Assembly: GCA_947846985.1 (NCBI GenBank)
Contig: CANTUZ010000014.1
Location: 11,081,837-11,145,836, forward strand
From: Fratercula arctica
Lineage: Eukaryota > Chordata > Aves > Charadriiformes > Alcidae
DNA: 64,000 nt
Reading direction: 5' to 3'
Shown: one piece after another, positions 31,620 through 43,800 of the stretch
How the letters are laid out: every line of letters starts with the position of its first letter
Position numbering within the stretch: the stretch's first letter is position 1
Position numbers and translations under genes: made by a program
Notes under the pieces: model-generated
What the model was told of the DNA's origin: nothing
Seen by the model: the letters and a program-made list of their open reading frames with translations, nothing else
The model's database searches: none

Positions 31620-33030
31620 AGTTGGCACCAGTACGGCGTAGCGGAAGACCAGTAGGAAGCCACCGCAGACCAGTAAGATCTGGAGCGGCCCATTGATGCC
31701 TCCAGACCCTTCCCAGTACGATCAGTAAGACCAGTACGAACTACTACAGTCCATTAAAGACCAGTATGGACCAGTATGGACCCGTAAAGACCAGTATGGA
31801 CCAGCACGGACCCATAAAGACCAGCACAGACCAGCAGAACCACAATGAACTGGTAGCACTTTCCAGAATGGGCCATTAACAGTCCCAGACCCTTCCCAGT
31901 AAGACCAGTATGGACCAGTACAGTTCACTGGACACCATCATGGACCCGTAGAGACCAGCACGCACCAGTACAAGAGACAGGAAACCAGTAGGAGCCACCA
32001 CAAACTGATAAGAGCTTCTGGAACGACCCGTTCAGGCCTCCAAACCCTTCCCAGTATGACCAGTAAGACCAGTATGGACCAGTACACTTCATGAAAGGCC
32101 AGCGTGGGCTCGCAACGACCAGTATGGACCAGTAGAAGACAGCAGAAACCAGTACGGACCACCACAGACCAGTAAGACCTTCCAGAATGGGCCACTAAAG
32201 CCTCTAGGCCCTTCCCAGTATGGCCCGGGTCCCCCAGTCCCTCCCAGTATGGCCCAGTGACACCTTCCAGGCTCCCAGGATGGTCCAGTAACTGACCCAG
32301 TCCTTCCCAGTGCAGCCCCATAACCTCTCCCAGGCTCCCAGTATGACACAGTTAACCCCTTCCAGGCTCCCAGTATGGCCCAATAACCCCCCAGTCCTTC
32401 CCAGTACAGCCCGAAAATGTCTCTCAGGCCCCCAGTATGGCCCAGTTCCCACCCAGTCCTTCCCAGTGCAGCCCAGAAACCCCTCCCAGCCTCCCAGTAT
32501 AGCCCAGTTCCCACCCAGTCCTTCCCAGTGCAGCCCAGAAACCCCTCCCAGCATAGCCCAGTTCCCACCCAGTCCTTCCCAGTGCAGCCCAGAAACCCCT
32601 CCCAGCCTCCCAGTATGGCCCAGTAACACCCCAATCCTTCCCAGTACAGCCCCATAACCTCTCCCAGGCTCCCAGTATGGCCCAATAACCCCCCAGTCCT
32701 TCCCAGTACGGCCCCATAACCTCTCCCAGGCTCCCAGTAGGGCCCAGTAACACCCCAATCCTTCCCAGTACAGCCCCATAACCTCTCCCAGGCTCCCAGT
32801 ATGGCCCAATAACCCTTCAGTCCCTCCCAGTACAGCCCAGTAACCTCTCCCAGGCACCCAGTATGGCCCAGTTCCCACCCAGTCCTTCCCAGTACAGCCC
32901 CATAACCTCTCCCAGGCTCCCAGTATGGCCCGGTAACCCTCCAGTCCCTCCCAGTACAGCCCAGTAACCTCTCCCAGGCTCCCAGTAGGGCCCAGTTAAC
33001 CCCTTCCGGCCTCCCAGTATGGCCCAGTTC
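31620..33030. repeat. CCCAGTATGGCCCAGTA minisatellite upstream of the TGM1 ATG
   Basis: From 31620 to 32220, diverged ACCAGTATGGACCAGTA words. From 32220 to 33030, about 60-base units such as CCTTCCCAGTACAGCCC, ATAACCTCTCCCAGGCTCCC and AGTATGGCCCAGT. Lies in the probable 5' UTR intron of TGM1. Confidence 0.85.
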
Positions 33031-33179
33031 CCTCCCAGTGCCCCGCCCGCGCCCGGCGCCGGAGGGACCCAGGCGTCTGGACCTGCCCGAGCAGCTCCCC
33101 CCCCTCCCCCGCCAGGACCCAGCCGTCCGGGAGCGCTCCCAGCCCGACCAGTTCCCCCAGTCTGCCCAGTTCCCCCCCG

Positions 33180-33870
33180 CTTCCAGTGCTCCCACCGCTC
33201 CCCGTAGCCCCCCCGAGTGCTCCCGGTAACCCCCCCCCAGTGCTCCCAGTAAGCCCAGTTACCCCTTACCAGGGCTCTCGGTAACCACAGTGCTCCCAGT
33301 TGGCCCCTCCCAAAGCTCCCAGTAACCCCAGTTACGCCCTCGCAGTGCTTCCAGTAACCCCAGTGCTTCCAGCAGCCACAGTGACACCCTCCCAGTGCTC
33401 CCAGTCTGCCCAGTGCCTCCATTTGACCAGTTTTGCCCCCACCCAGCCACCCCAGTGCTCCCAGTAACCCTCTCCCAGTGTCACCATTAAGCCCCTCAGA
33501 GTCTTCCCAGTGAGCCCTTCCCAGTGCTCCCAGTAACCCCCCTTTGTGTCCTCCCATTAACCCTACTAACGCCTCCCAGTGCTCCCAGTTTGCCCAGTGC
33601 TCCACTCCCACTCCTCCCAGTAACCCACTTACTGTTGTCCCAGTACCCACCAGTCACCCTATCTGGGTCTTCCCAGTCTCGCCAGTAACCCTGCTAACCC
33701 CTCCCAGTGCTCCCAGTTTGCCCAGTAACCCCCTCCCAGTGCTCCCAGTAGCTCCAGTTAACCCTTCCCAGCCTCCCAGTTTGCCCAGTTGCCCATCCCA
33801 GTGCCCCCGATCCCCTCTCACAGTGTCCCCCAGTACCTCCCAGTAGCTCCCAGGACTCCCAGTGCCCCGC
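33180..33870. repeat. Irregular CCCAGTGCTCCCAGT repeats in the TGM1 5' UTR intron
   Basis: Loose copies of CCCAGTGCTCCCAGTAACCC and CCCAGTTTGCCCAGT, the same core as the TGM1 3' UTR array but far less regular. The stretch 33035-33180 between the arrays is unique GC-rich sequence with no exon I can defend. Confidence 0.65.
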
Positions 33871-33876
33871 GCTCAC

Positions 33877-33965
33877 CGGTGGGGGTAGACCAAGGGAAAG
33901 GGGCGTGGCCTTGGGAGGAAGGGGCGTGGCCCACGCAGACCACGCCCCCTTATTGCCCCACACTT
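33877..33965 (-). other. TGM1: Probable non-coding first exon and promoter of TGM1
   Basis: A consensus donor CACCG/GTGAGC lies at 33876/33871 on the minus strand, directly after unique sequence with GGGGCGTGG (KLF/SP) boxes. Human TGM1 has a non-coding exon 1, and here the ATG at 31595 follows an acceptor-like CCCAGCAG. The assignment is inference; transcript evidence would decide it. Confidence 0.4.
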
Positions 33966-34019
33966 TGGGGGGGGTGGGGGGGGGAACCCTGGCGTCTGGG
34001 CGCTCCCTCGGCCCCTCCC

Positions 34020-35780
34020 GGGATCACTATGTGGCAGGGGGGGCCTATGGGTGGGGCAATGGCTCACTATGTGGCAGGGGGGGCCTATTGGTGGGGCAGT
34101 GGCTCACTATGTGGTGGGGGACCCTATGGGTGGGGCAATGGCTCACTATGTGGCAGGGGGGCCTATGGGTGGGGCAGTGGCTCACTATGTGGTGGGGGAC
34201 CCTATGGGGTGGGCAATGGCTCACTATATGGCAGGGGGACCCTATGGGGTGGGGCAATGGCTCACTATATGGCAGGGGGACCCTATGGGGTGGGGCAATG
34301 GCTCACTATATGGCAGGGGGACCCTATGGGTGGGGTAATGGCTCACTATGTGGCAAAGGCGGGACCCATTGAATGTCACAGTGGCTCACTATGTGGCATG
34401 GGGTACCTGTGGGGCAGGGCGATGGCTCACTATGTGGCAGGGGGGGCCTATGGGTGGGGCAGTGGCTCACTATGTGGCAGGCAGTATGTGGGGCAGGGTA
34501 ATGGCTCACTATATGGCAGGGGGACCCTATGGGGTGGGGCAATGGTTCACTATATGGCAGGGGGGCCTATGGGGCAGGGCAATGGCTCACTATATGGCAG
34601 GGGGGCCCTATGGGGGGGGACAATGGCTCACTATGTGGCAGGGGGACCCTATGGGGGGGACAATGGCTCACTATGTGGTGGGGGGCCTATGGGGCGGGGC
34701 AATGGCTCACTATATGGCAGGGGGACCCTATGGGGTGGGGCACGGCTCACTATGTGGCAGGGGGACCCTATGGGTGGGGTAATGGCTCACTATGTGGCAA
34801 AGGCGGGACCCATTGAATGTCACAGTGGCTCACTATGTGGCATGGGGTACCTGTGGGGCAGGGCGATGGCTCACTATGTGGCAGGGGGACCCTATGGGGG
34901 GGACAATGGCTCACTATGTGGCAGGGAGCCTATGGGGCAGGGCGATGGCTCACTATGTGGCAGGGGGCCTATGGGGGGGGACAATGGCTCACTATGTGGC
35001 AGGGGGACCCTATGAGACAGGGCAATGGCTCACTATGTGGCAGGGGGTACCTGTGGGGCAGGGCGATGGCTCACTATGTGGCGGGGGGGCCTATGGGTGG
35101 GGCAGTGGCTCACTATGTGGCAGGCAGTATGTGTGGGGCAGGGTAATGGCTCACTATATGGCAGGGGGGACCCTATGGGGGGGGACAATGGCTCACTATG
35201 TGGCAGGGGGACCCTATGGGTGGGGCAATGGCTCACTATGTGGCAGGGGGGCCTATGGGGCAGGGCAATGGCTCACTATGTGGCAGGGGGGCCTATGGGG
35301 CAGGGCAATGGCTCTCTATATGGCAGGGGGACCCTATGGGGCAGGGCAATGGCTCACTATGTGGTGGTGGGGCCTATGGGGGGGGGGGACAATGGCTCAC
35401 TATGTGGCAGGGGGACCCTATGGGTGGGGCAATGGCTCACTATGTGGTGGGGGGGCCTATGGGGAAGGGGCAATGGCTCACTATATGGCAGGGGAACCCT
35501 ATGGGGGGGGACGATGGCTCACTATGTGGCAGGGGGTACCTGTGGGGCAGGGCGATGGCTCACTATGTGGCAGGGGGGCTTATGGGGTGGGGCAATGGCT
35601 CACTATGTGGCAGGGGGCCTATGGGGGGGGGCAATGGCTCACTATGTGGCAGGGGGCCTATGGGGCAGGGCAATGGCTCACTATGTGGCAGGGGGTACCT
35701 GTGGGGCAGGGTCATGGCTCACTATGTGGCAAAGGTGTCCTGTGTGATGGGGCAATGGCTCACTATTTGGCACGAGGCCG
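34020..35780. repeat. 1.76-kb minisatellite between TGM1 and RABGGTA
   Basis: About 43 copies of a 40-42 base unit: ATGGCTCACTATGTGGCAGG then GGGACCCTATGGGTGGGGCA. Two blocks of several hundred bases repeat in the same variant order (the GGGACCCATTGAATGTCACA variant at about 34360 and 34805), a sign of segmental duplication within the array. Confidence 0.93.
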
Positions 35781-36060
35781 CTATGGGGCAGGGGCACGGG
35801 GTCAGCGCCAGGTGAACTATGGGGCAGGGCCGGGGGCTCACTATTTGGCAAGGGGGGGGCCGGCAGGGGCCGTGCTTGCCCTTGGGGGCAGGCCCGGCTC
35901 ACTATTTGGCAAGGGCCTGAGGAACGGGTCCTGCCGCTGCCCCGCCCTGGCGACGCCCGAGTCCCCCCCGGCCCCCCCTCCCCCCCCCGGGCCCCCCCCG
36001 GCGATGGCGCAACCGGGCGGCGGTTCCTGGGGTTTGGCCCCGATGGAGCAATCGGGGGAT
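35781..36060. other. Non-repetitive spacer without a recognised gene
   Basis: GC-rich unique sequence with three decayed CTCACTATTTGGCA copies from the left array. Short open frames exist on both strands but none matches a known family or carries splice logic. Confidence 0.5.
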
Positions 36061-37700
36061 TGAGGAACTGGGAGGGACTGGGAGGGACTGGGAGGGACTG
36101 GGGGAAGCGTACAGCTGGACTGGGAGGGACTGGGAGGGACTGGGGGGTACACAGCTATACTGGGAGGGACTGGGAAGGACTGGGGGAAGCATACAGCTGT
36201 ACTGGGAGGGACTGGGGGGTACACAGCTGTACTGGGAGGGACTGGGAAGGACTGGGGGAAGCGTACAACTGTACTGGGAGGGACTGGGGGAAGCATACAG
36301 CTGTACTGGGAGGCACTGGGGGGTACACAGCTATACTGGGAGGGACTGGGAAGGACTGGGGGAAGCATACAGCTGGACTGGGAGGGACTAGGGGGGTACA
36401 GAGCTATACTGGGAAGGACTGGGATGGACTGGGGGAAGCATACAGCTGTACTGGGAGGCACTGGGAGGGACTGGGGGAAGCATACAGCTGTACTGGGAGG
36501 GACTGGGAAGGACTGGGGGAAGCATACAGCTGTACTGGGAGGGACTGGGAGGGACTGGGGGAAGCATACAGCTGTACTGGGAGGGACTGGGGGTGGACAG
36601 AGCCATACTGGGAAGGACTGGGATGGACTGGGGGAAGCATACAGCTGTACTGGGAGGGACTGGGGGGGGACAGAGCTATACTGGGAGGGACTGGGGGAAG
36701 CATACAGCTGTACTGGGAGGGACTAGGGGGGTACAGAGCTATACTGGGAGGGACTGGGAAGGACTGAGGGGGGGGACAGAGCTATACTGGGAGAGACTGA
36801 GATGGACTGGGGGAAGCATACAGCTGTACTGGGAGGGACTGGGGGTGGACAGAGCTATACTGGGAGGGACTGGGGGAAGCATACAGCTGGACTGGGAGGC
36901 ACTGGGAGGGACTGGGGGAAGCATACAGCTGTACTGGGAGGGACTAGGGGGGTACAGAGCTATACTGGGAGGGACTGGGAAGGACTGAGGGGGGGGACAG
37001 AGCTATACTGGGAGGGACTGGGATGGACTGGGGGAAGCATACAACTGTAATGGGAGGGACTGGGGGTGGACAGAGCTATACTGGGAGGGACTGGGAGGGA
37101 ATGGGGGGAGCACACAGCTGTACTGGGAGGGACTGGGGGGTACACAGCTATACTGGGAGGGACTGGGAAGGACTGGGGGAAGCGTACAGCTATACTGGGA
37201 GGGACTGGGAGGGACTGGGGGAAGCGTACAGCTATACTGGGAGGGACTGGGAGGGACTGGGGGGAGCACAGAGCTATACTGGGAGGCACTGGGAAGGACT
37301 GGGGGAAGCGTACAACTGTACTGGGAAGGACTGGGATGGACTGGGGGAAGCATACAGCTGTACTGGGAGGGACTGGGGGGGGGACAGAGCTATACTGGGA
37401 GGGGCTGGGAGGGACTGGGGGGGGGACAGAGCCATACTGGGAGGGACCGGGGGGGGGACAGAGCCAGACTGGGAGGGACTGGGAGGGACTGGGGGGGGAC
37501 AGAGCTATACTGGGAGGGGCTGGGAGGTACTGGGGGGGGACAGAGCCATACTGGGAGGGACCGGGGGGGGACAGAGCCAGACTGGGAGGGACTGGGAGGG
37601 ACTGGGGGGGGACAGAGCCATACTGGGAGGGACTGGGGGGCACTGGGGGGGGGACAGAGCCATACTGGGAGGGACTGGGGGGCACTGGGAAAGCCGGACA
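36061..37700. repeat. ACTGGGAGGGACTGGGGGAA minisatellite 3' of RABGGTA
   Basis: About 50 units of 32-52 bases built from ACTGGGAGGGACTGGG, GGAAGCATACAGCTGT and GGACAGAGCTAT. On the minus strand this follows the RABGGTA poly(A) signal, so it is intergenic. Confidence 0.92.
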
Positions 37701-37792
37701 GCTGGATCCCCGGTGGGGGGAGGGGAGGGGGAGCCTCCCCGCACCCCCCGCAGCCCCTCCCCCACTGAAAAGCCCCGCCTTTATGACGTCAC

Positions 37793-37798
37793 TTTATT
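37793..37798 (-). terminator. Poly(A) signal of RABGGTA
   Basis: AATAAA on the minus strand, about 95 bases after the RABGGTA stop. A TGACGTCA palindrome sits directly beside it (37784-37791). Confidence 0.8.
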
Positions 37799-37891
37799 GG
37801 AGACCCCCCCCTCCCCTTTGAGGGGCGGGGCCAGGTGAGAAGGGGCGGGGCGTTGTCCTCTGGAGTGGGCGGAGCTCCGCCCGCTGGCCAA

Positions 37892-40800
37892 TCAGGCGAA
37901 GGCGATGTCGACGCGGGGGAGGAGCCGGGCCAGCTGGGCGGCGGCCTCGGGGGCGGCGGCCAAGGGAGTGTCGGCCAATCGCAGGCGAGCCAGGCGGGGG
38001 CAGGCGGCCAATGGGGCCAGGGCGGAGGCGTGGCTTATGGCTGCGAGGGGGGGGGGGGCGGAGTCAACGACGCACCCGGCTAAGCCCCTCCCACCTCGTG
38101 GCCCCACCCCTCTCCCTCTATTGGTCCTGATAAGCCCCGCCCACCCTCCAGACCACGCCCACCACCCCATTAAACCCTAGACCTGCCCTGTCCCCGTAAG
38201 CCCCGCCCCAAGCCCCGCCCCCTCCCCCCTAAGCCCCGCCCCCCCCCCCCCCCAGCCTACGGTTGCCCTGGAGACGCAGCTCCTCCAGGCGGGGGAGGGG
38301 CGGGAACCCCTCCAGGGTCGTGACCTCGTTGTGCGACAGGTCCAGCACCTGCGGGGGGAGGGGCGGGTGACCCGGGGTGGGGGGGGGGGGAGGCACCTGG
38401 GTCCCCCCCCCCGCCCCATAGATGTGGGTCCCCAATGCCTGGGTCCCCCATTTCCCCCCCCCCAGACACTGGGGTCCCCTATAGATGGGGGTCCCGGACA
38501 CTGGGGTCCCCCCCTCTGCCCCATAGATGTGGGTCCCGGATGGCTGGGTCCCCCATTTCCCCCCCCCCAGACACTGGGGTTCCCCCCCCCACCCCATAGA
38601 TGTGGGTCCCCAATGCCTGGGTCCCCCATTTGCCCCCCCCCCCCGGTCACTGGGGTCCCATCTAGATGGGGGTCCCGGACACTGGGGTCCCCCCCTCTGC
38701 CCCATAGATGTGGGTCCCCAATGCCTGGGTCCCCCATTTCCCCCCCCCAGACACTGGGGTCCCATCTAGATGGGGGTCCCGGACACTGGGGTCCCCCCCT
38801 CTGCCCCATAGATGTGGGTCCCGGATGGCTGGGTCCCCTATTTACCCTCTCCCAGACACTGGGCTCCCCCCCTCGCCCCATAGATGTGGGTCCCCGATGG
38901 CTGGGTCCCCTATTTACCCTCTCCCGGACACTGGGGTCCCCCCCTCTGCCCCACAGATGGGGGTCGCGGAGGCCGGGGTCCCCCCCTCTGCCCCATAGAT
39001 GTGGGTCCCGGATGGCTGGGTCCCCTATTTACCCCCCCCCCCAACACTGGGGTCCTCCCCTCTGCCCCACAGATGGGGGTCGCAGAGGCCGGGGTCCCCC
39101 CCCCCGCCCCACAGATGTGGGTCCCACCTGCAGGCGCCGCAGCCCCCCGAGGGCGGGGGGGAGCCCCCCCAGGCGGTTCCGCCCCAGCTCCAGCCGCGTC
39201 ACCAGCACCAGCCGCTCCAGCAGCGGCAGCGACTGCAGTGCCTGGGGGCGGGGCCTCAGCGGAGACCACGCCCCCTCCCCCCCTCGGGCCACACCCCTTT
39301 GGCCACACCCTCTTTACGCCCCCGCCTCCCCTTCCCCTCCCTTTAAGCCTTCACCCCCTTTAAGCCCCGCCCCTTTAGCCCCTCCCACCCCCTTTAGCCC
39401 CTCCCACCTCCTTTAGTCCCCGCCCACCGTGGGCCCACCCCTCTCAGGCCCCACCCCCTTTAAGCCACTCCCACCTCCTTTAGTCCCCGCCCACCGTGGT
39501 CCCACCCCCTCTCAGGCCCCGCCCCCTTTAAGCCCCGCCCCTTAAGCCCCTCCCACCTCCTTTAGTCCCCACCCACCGTGGTCCCACCCCTCTCAGCCCC
39601 CGCCCCCTTTAAGCCCCGCCCCTTAAGCCCCTCCCACCTCCTTTAGTCCCCGCCCACCGTGGTCCCACCCCTCTCAGGCCCCGCCCCCTTTAAGCCCCGC
39701 CCCTTAAGCCCCTCCCACCTCCTTTAGTCCCCGCCCACCGTGGGCCAACCCCTCTCAGGCCCCGCCCCCTTTAAGCCCCTCCCACCCCCTTTTAAGCCCC
39801 GCCCCCTCCCCATTCCCCTTAAGCCTCACCCACCCCTTCAAGCCCCTCCCACTCTCGCCCTTTTAGCCCCGCCCCCTCAGACCACACCCACTCCCGGGCC
39901 CCACCCCCCCAGAAGCCTCTTCCCCTCAAGCCCCGCCCCTTTGAGCCCCCCCCCCCCCCCCCCCTTTACCTTCCCGGGGAGGCGGAGGCTGATGTCATCG
40001 CCAGGCCCCGCCCCCAGCCGGGCCACGCCCAGCGCCAGCTCCGCCCGCGAGGCCACATCCGCCAGGAAGCCGCTGCGCAGGGGGTCTGCCTCCTGGGGGC
40101 GGGGACACGTCAGGACACGCCCACCCCCCCAAAGCCACGCCCCCCCCAAAGCCCCACCCCCCCATTAAGCCCCGCCCACCTGGAGGTCCCGCAGGTAGCC
40201 CCGGATCTCCTCCTCGTAGCCCAGCGGGTCCAGGGCCGACAGCAGCAGCACCAGCGTCAACAGGCAGCCTGGGGGGGGGAGGGGGGGGGGGGGGCGGCGG
40301 GGGGGAACGGGGGGACCCCCCCCCAAAACTCCTTAGTGCCCCCCAGAACTGCCCCCCCCCCCCCACCCCCCCAGGGGACCCAGCCATCCGGGGGGACCCA
40401 AAACCCCCCCCCCAGGACCCCCTTGAGCTCCTCAAAACCCCCCAAACTGCCCCCCAGAAGGGGACCCAGGCACCGGGGGGGGGCCCATAAGCTCCAACCC
40501 CCCCCCCAGAACAGCCCCCAAAGGGCACCCAGGTCTCTGGGAGCTCCTCAGAACCCCCCGTAACCCTCCAATGCCCCCCCCATAACCCCCCCCCCCCCAA
40601 AAACTGCCTCCCAAAGGGGACCCAGCCCTCGGGGGGGGGCCCATAAGCTCCAATCCCCCCCCAGAACAGCCCCCAAAGGGGACCCAGCCCTCGGGGGGGG
40701 GCCCATAAGCTCCAACCCCCCCCCCAGAACAGCCCCCAAAGGGGACCCAGGCACCGGGGGGGGGCCCATAAGCTCCAACCCCCCCCCAGAACAGCCCCCA

Positions 40801-43800
40801 AAAGGGCACCCAGGTCTCTGGGAGCTCCTCAGAACCCCCCGTAACCCTCCAATACCCCCCCCCCCATAAACCCCCCCCCCAATACAACCCCCCCCCCCCC
40901 CCAAAACTGCCTCCCAAAGGGGACCCAGGCACCGGGGGGGGGGGACACGACCCAAAAGCCCCCAAAACCCTCCCCAAACCGCCCCCCCAAGGTGTCCCCG
41001 GGGGGGGGGGGGGTCTCACCCCGGCTGCGGGGCTCCAGCTCCAGCAGCTCCCGGCAGGTGGCCGCCTGCCCCTCCAGCACCGAGGCCTCGGCCACGCCCA
41101 CTTCCGGCCTGCGGGACGCGGGGGGGGGCGTGGTCTGAGCCCCAAAGGGGCGGGGCTTGACACGAGGAGGTGGCACCCCGTCCCTTTTATGGCTTGCAGG
41201 GAGCACGTGGGGGCGTGGCCTTGACCCGGGGGGGCGTGGCTTATGCTCAGTGGGAGGAGCCCACCGCCTTTTATGGCTCTGAATGTGGACCCAGGGGGGC
41301 GTGGCCCCAGCAGGTGGGCGGAGCCTGCTGTCTGAAGGGAGCCACCAGCCGGGCGGGTTTAAAGGGGCGGCGCATCATTGCTGATTGGAAGGGGGGGGGG
41401 GGCAGTGAGGGGGCGGGGCTTGGCGAGGTGGGCGGGGCTTACCAGAAGAGCTCCCGGGCTACGATTGGCTCCTGCCACCAAGCCTCGTTCTCCTCTGCAA
41501 TGAAAGGCCCTGGTTACGGATTGGGCGGGGTTTAAAAGGGCGTGGCCGGGGGGGGGGCGTGGCTTCTTACCTGGGGGGAGCGTCACCTCGCGGTGGGCGG
41601 GGTCACCCTCCCACGTGACCCGGAAGTGAAGGCGGGGCCGGGCGGGGGGGAGGGTCAGGTCGCAGAGCTGGGGGGGTCCCGGTCAAGGAACCAGGCGTTG
41701 AGGGGGGGGGGGGAGAGAGCGGACACGCCCCTGCCCCGCCCTCCCCATGCCCCGCCCCCCCACCCCACCCCACCCCATCATTGGATACCCAGGTGTGGCC
41801 GGGGCGGGGCCGCCCCGCCCCCGAGCGCCACGCCCCTTCCAGGGCGGAGCCATCCAGCGTCGCCAGCAGCACCGGGCGCCCCTCCCCCACCTGCGGGACC
41901 CCAACGTCTGGGTCAGGGGGGGACCCAAAATCCCCCAAAACCCCCCCAAAACTGGCCCCAAAGGGGACCCAGGTGTCTGGGGGGGACCCAAAACCCCCCA
42001 TAACCCCCAAAACCCCCCAAACCCCCCCGTAACCCCCCAAAACTGGCCCCAAAGGGGACCCAGGTGTCCAGGGGGGACCCGAAACCCCCCAAAACCCCCC
42101 CAAAAGGGGACCCAGGTGTCCGGGGGGCACCCAAAACCCCTCATAACCCCCCAAAACCCCCCATAACCCCCCCAAAACTGCCTCAAAAAAGGGGACCCAG
42201 GTGTCCGGGGGGGACCCAAACCCCCCTTTAACCCCCCCCCAAACACCCACCCCCCCCCCCAAACCCGCCTCCAAAGGGGACCCGGGGTGTCCTGGGGGGG
42301 GGGGGGGACGACCCGTAACCCCACAAAACCTCCCGTAACCAACCCCCCCCCCCAAAAAAGGGCCTCTGGGGGGGGACCCAAAGTCCCTATAGCCCCCCCC
42401 CCCCCCCCCCCACCCAAGACCCCCCCCCCCCAAAAAAAAAGGGGCTGCGGGTGCCGGGGCTCACCAGGACGGGGCGGGAGAAAGTCACCGCCAGCGCGGC
42501 GTCCTCCCGGTTGACGTAGAGGCAGATGATCCTCGGCGGGGGGGTGGCTGTTTTTTGGGGGGGGGGGACGGGGGACGGACACAAACACACCCCCAGGGTG
42601 TTGAAAGGGGGGTGGGGGGGATGAGGGGGGGGGGGGACATGGGACACGGGACACACCCCCCCCCGGCGTTACCCCGGGAGAGGAGGCAGCGCAGGTAGAG
42701 CCAGGCGCTCTGGTCGTTGGGGTCGGTGAAAACGGCGTTTTGTACCAGTTCCAGCTCTGGGGGGGGGGGGTGAGGGGGGGGTGAGGGGGGGGGGGGCACC
42801 CAAAACTCCCTAGAACCCCCTAGAACCACCCCCCCCCCCCCAAAAGGGGACCCAGGCTTCCAGGAATGCCCCCAAAACCCCCCCAACCCCCCCCCAAACT
42901 GACCCCAAAACTGACCCCAAACCCCCCCAAAACTGACCCCAAAGGGGAACCCAGGTGTCTGGGAGCCCCCCAAAACCCCTACAGCCCCCCCAAAACCCCC
43001 CCAAAAGGGGACCCAGGCATCCGGGAGCCCCCCAAAGCCCCCCAAAACTGACCCCAAAGGGGTCCCAGGTGCCCGGGAGCCCCCCAAAACCTCTAGAGCC
43101 CCCCCAAAACTCCCCTAAAAAGGGACCCAGGCGTCTGGGGGGGGACCCAAAACCCCCCATAGCCCCCCCAAAACCCCCCCAAAAGGGGACCCAGGCATCC
43201 GGGAGCCCCCCCAAAACCCCCTACAGCCCCCCCAAAACCCCCCCATAGCCCCCCAAAACTGACCCCAAAGGGGAACCCAGGTGTCCGGGAGCCCCCCAAA
43301 ACCCCTAGACCCCCCCCCAAAACCCCCCCAAAAGGGGACCCAGGCACCTGGGGGGGACCGAAACCCCCCTATAGCCCCCCCAAAACCCCCCCAAAAGGGG
43401 ACCCAGGCATCCGGGAGCCCCCCAAAACCCCTAGAGCCCCCCCCAAACTCCCCTAAAAAGGGGACCCAGGCATCCGGGAGCCCCCCAAACCCCCTACAGC
43501 CCCCCCAAAACCCCCCCAAAAGGGGACCCAGGCATCCGGGAGCCCCCCAAACCCCCCATAGCCCCCCCAAACCCCCCCAAAAGGGGACCCAGGCGTCCGG
43601 GAGGCCCCCGGTGTTGGGGACCCCCCGTAAGCCAGCGGGAAGCCGGGTATTTTGGGGGGGGATCGTGGGTGGTTTTTGGGGGGGGGGGGACGACACTGAC
43701 CCGTCCGGAGGCGCTGGGGGGGCAGCCCCCCCCCGCCGGGGGTCTCCAGCAGCCGCAGCCGGTGGTGCCAAGCGGAGAAGTTGGAAAAATCGCGGCTGAG

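Noticed and set aside
33019..33229. Possible coding exon on plus (RRLDLPEQLPPL-type frame)
   Set aside because: No family match and no splice context; GC-rich unique sequence in the probable TGM1 5' UTR intron.
34792..36063. 423-codon plus frame ending MAQPGGGSWGLAPMEQSGD
   Set aside because: Mostly 41-bp repeat; the unique tail is short and unrecognised.
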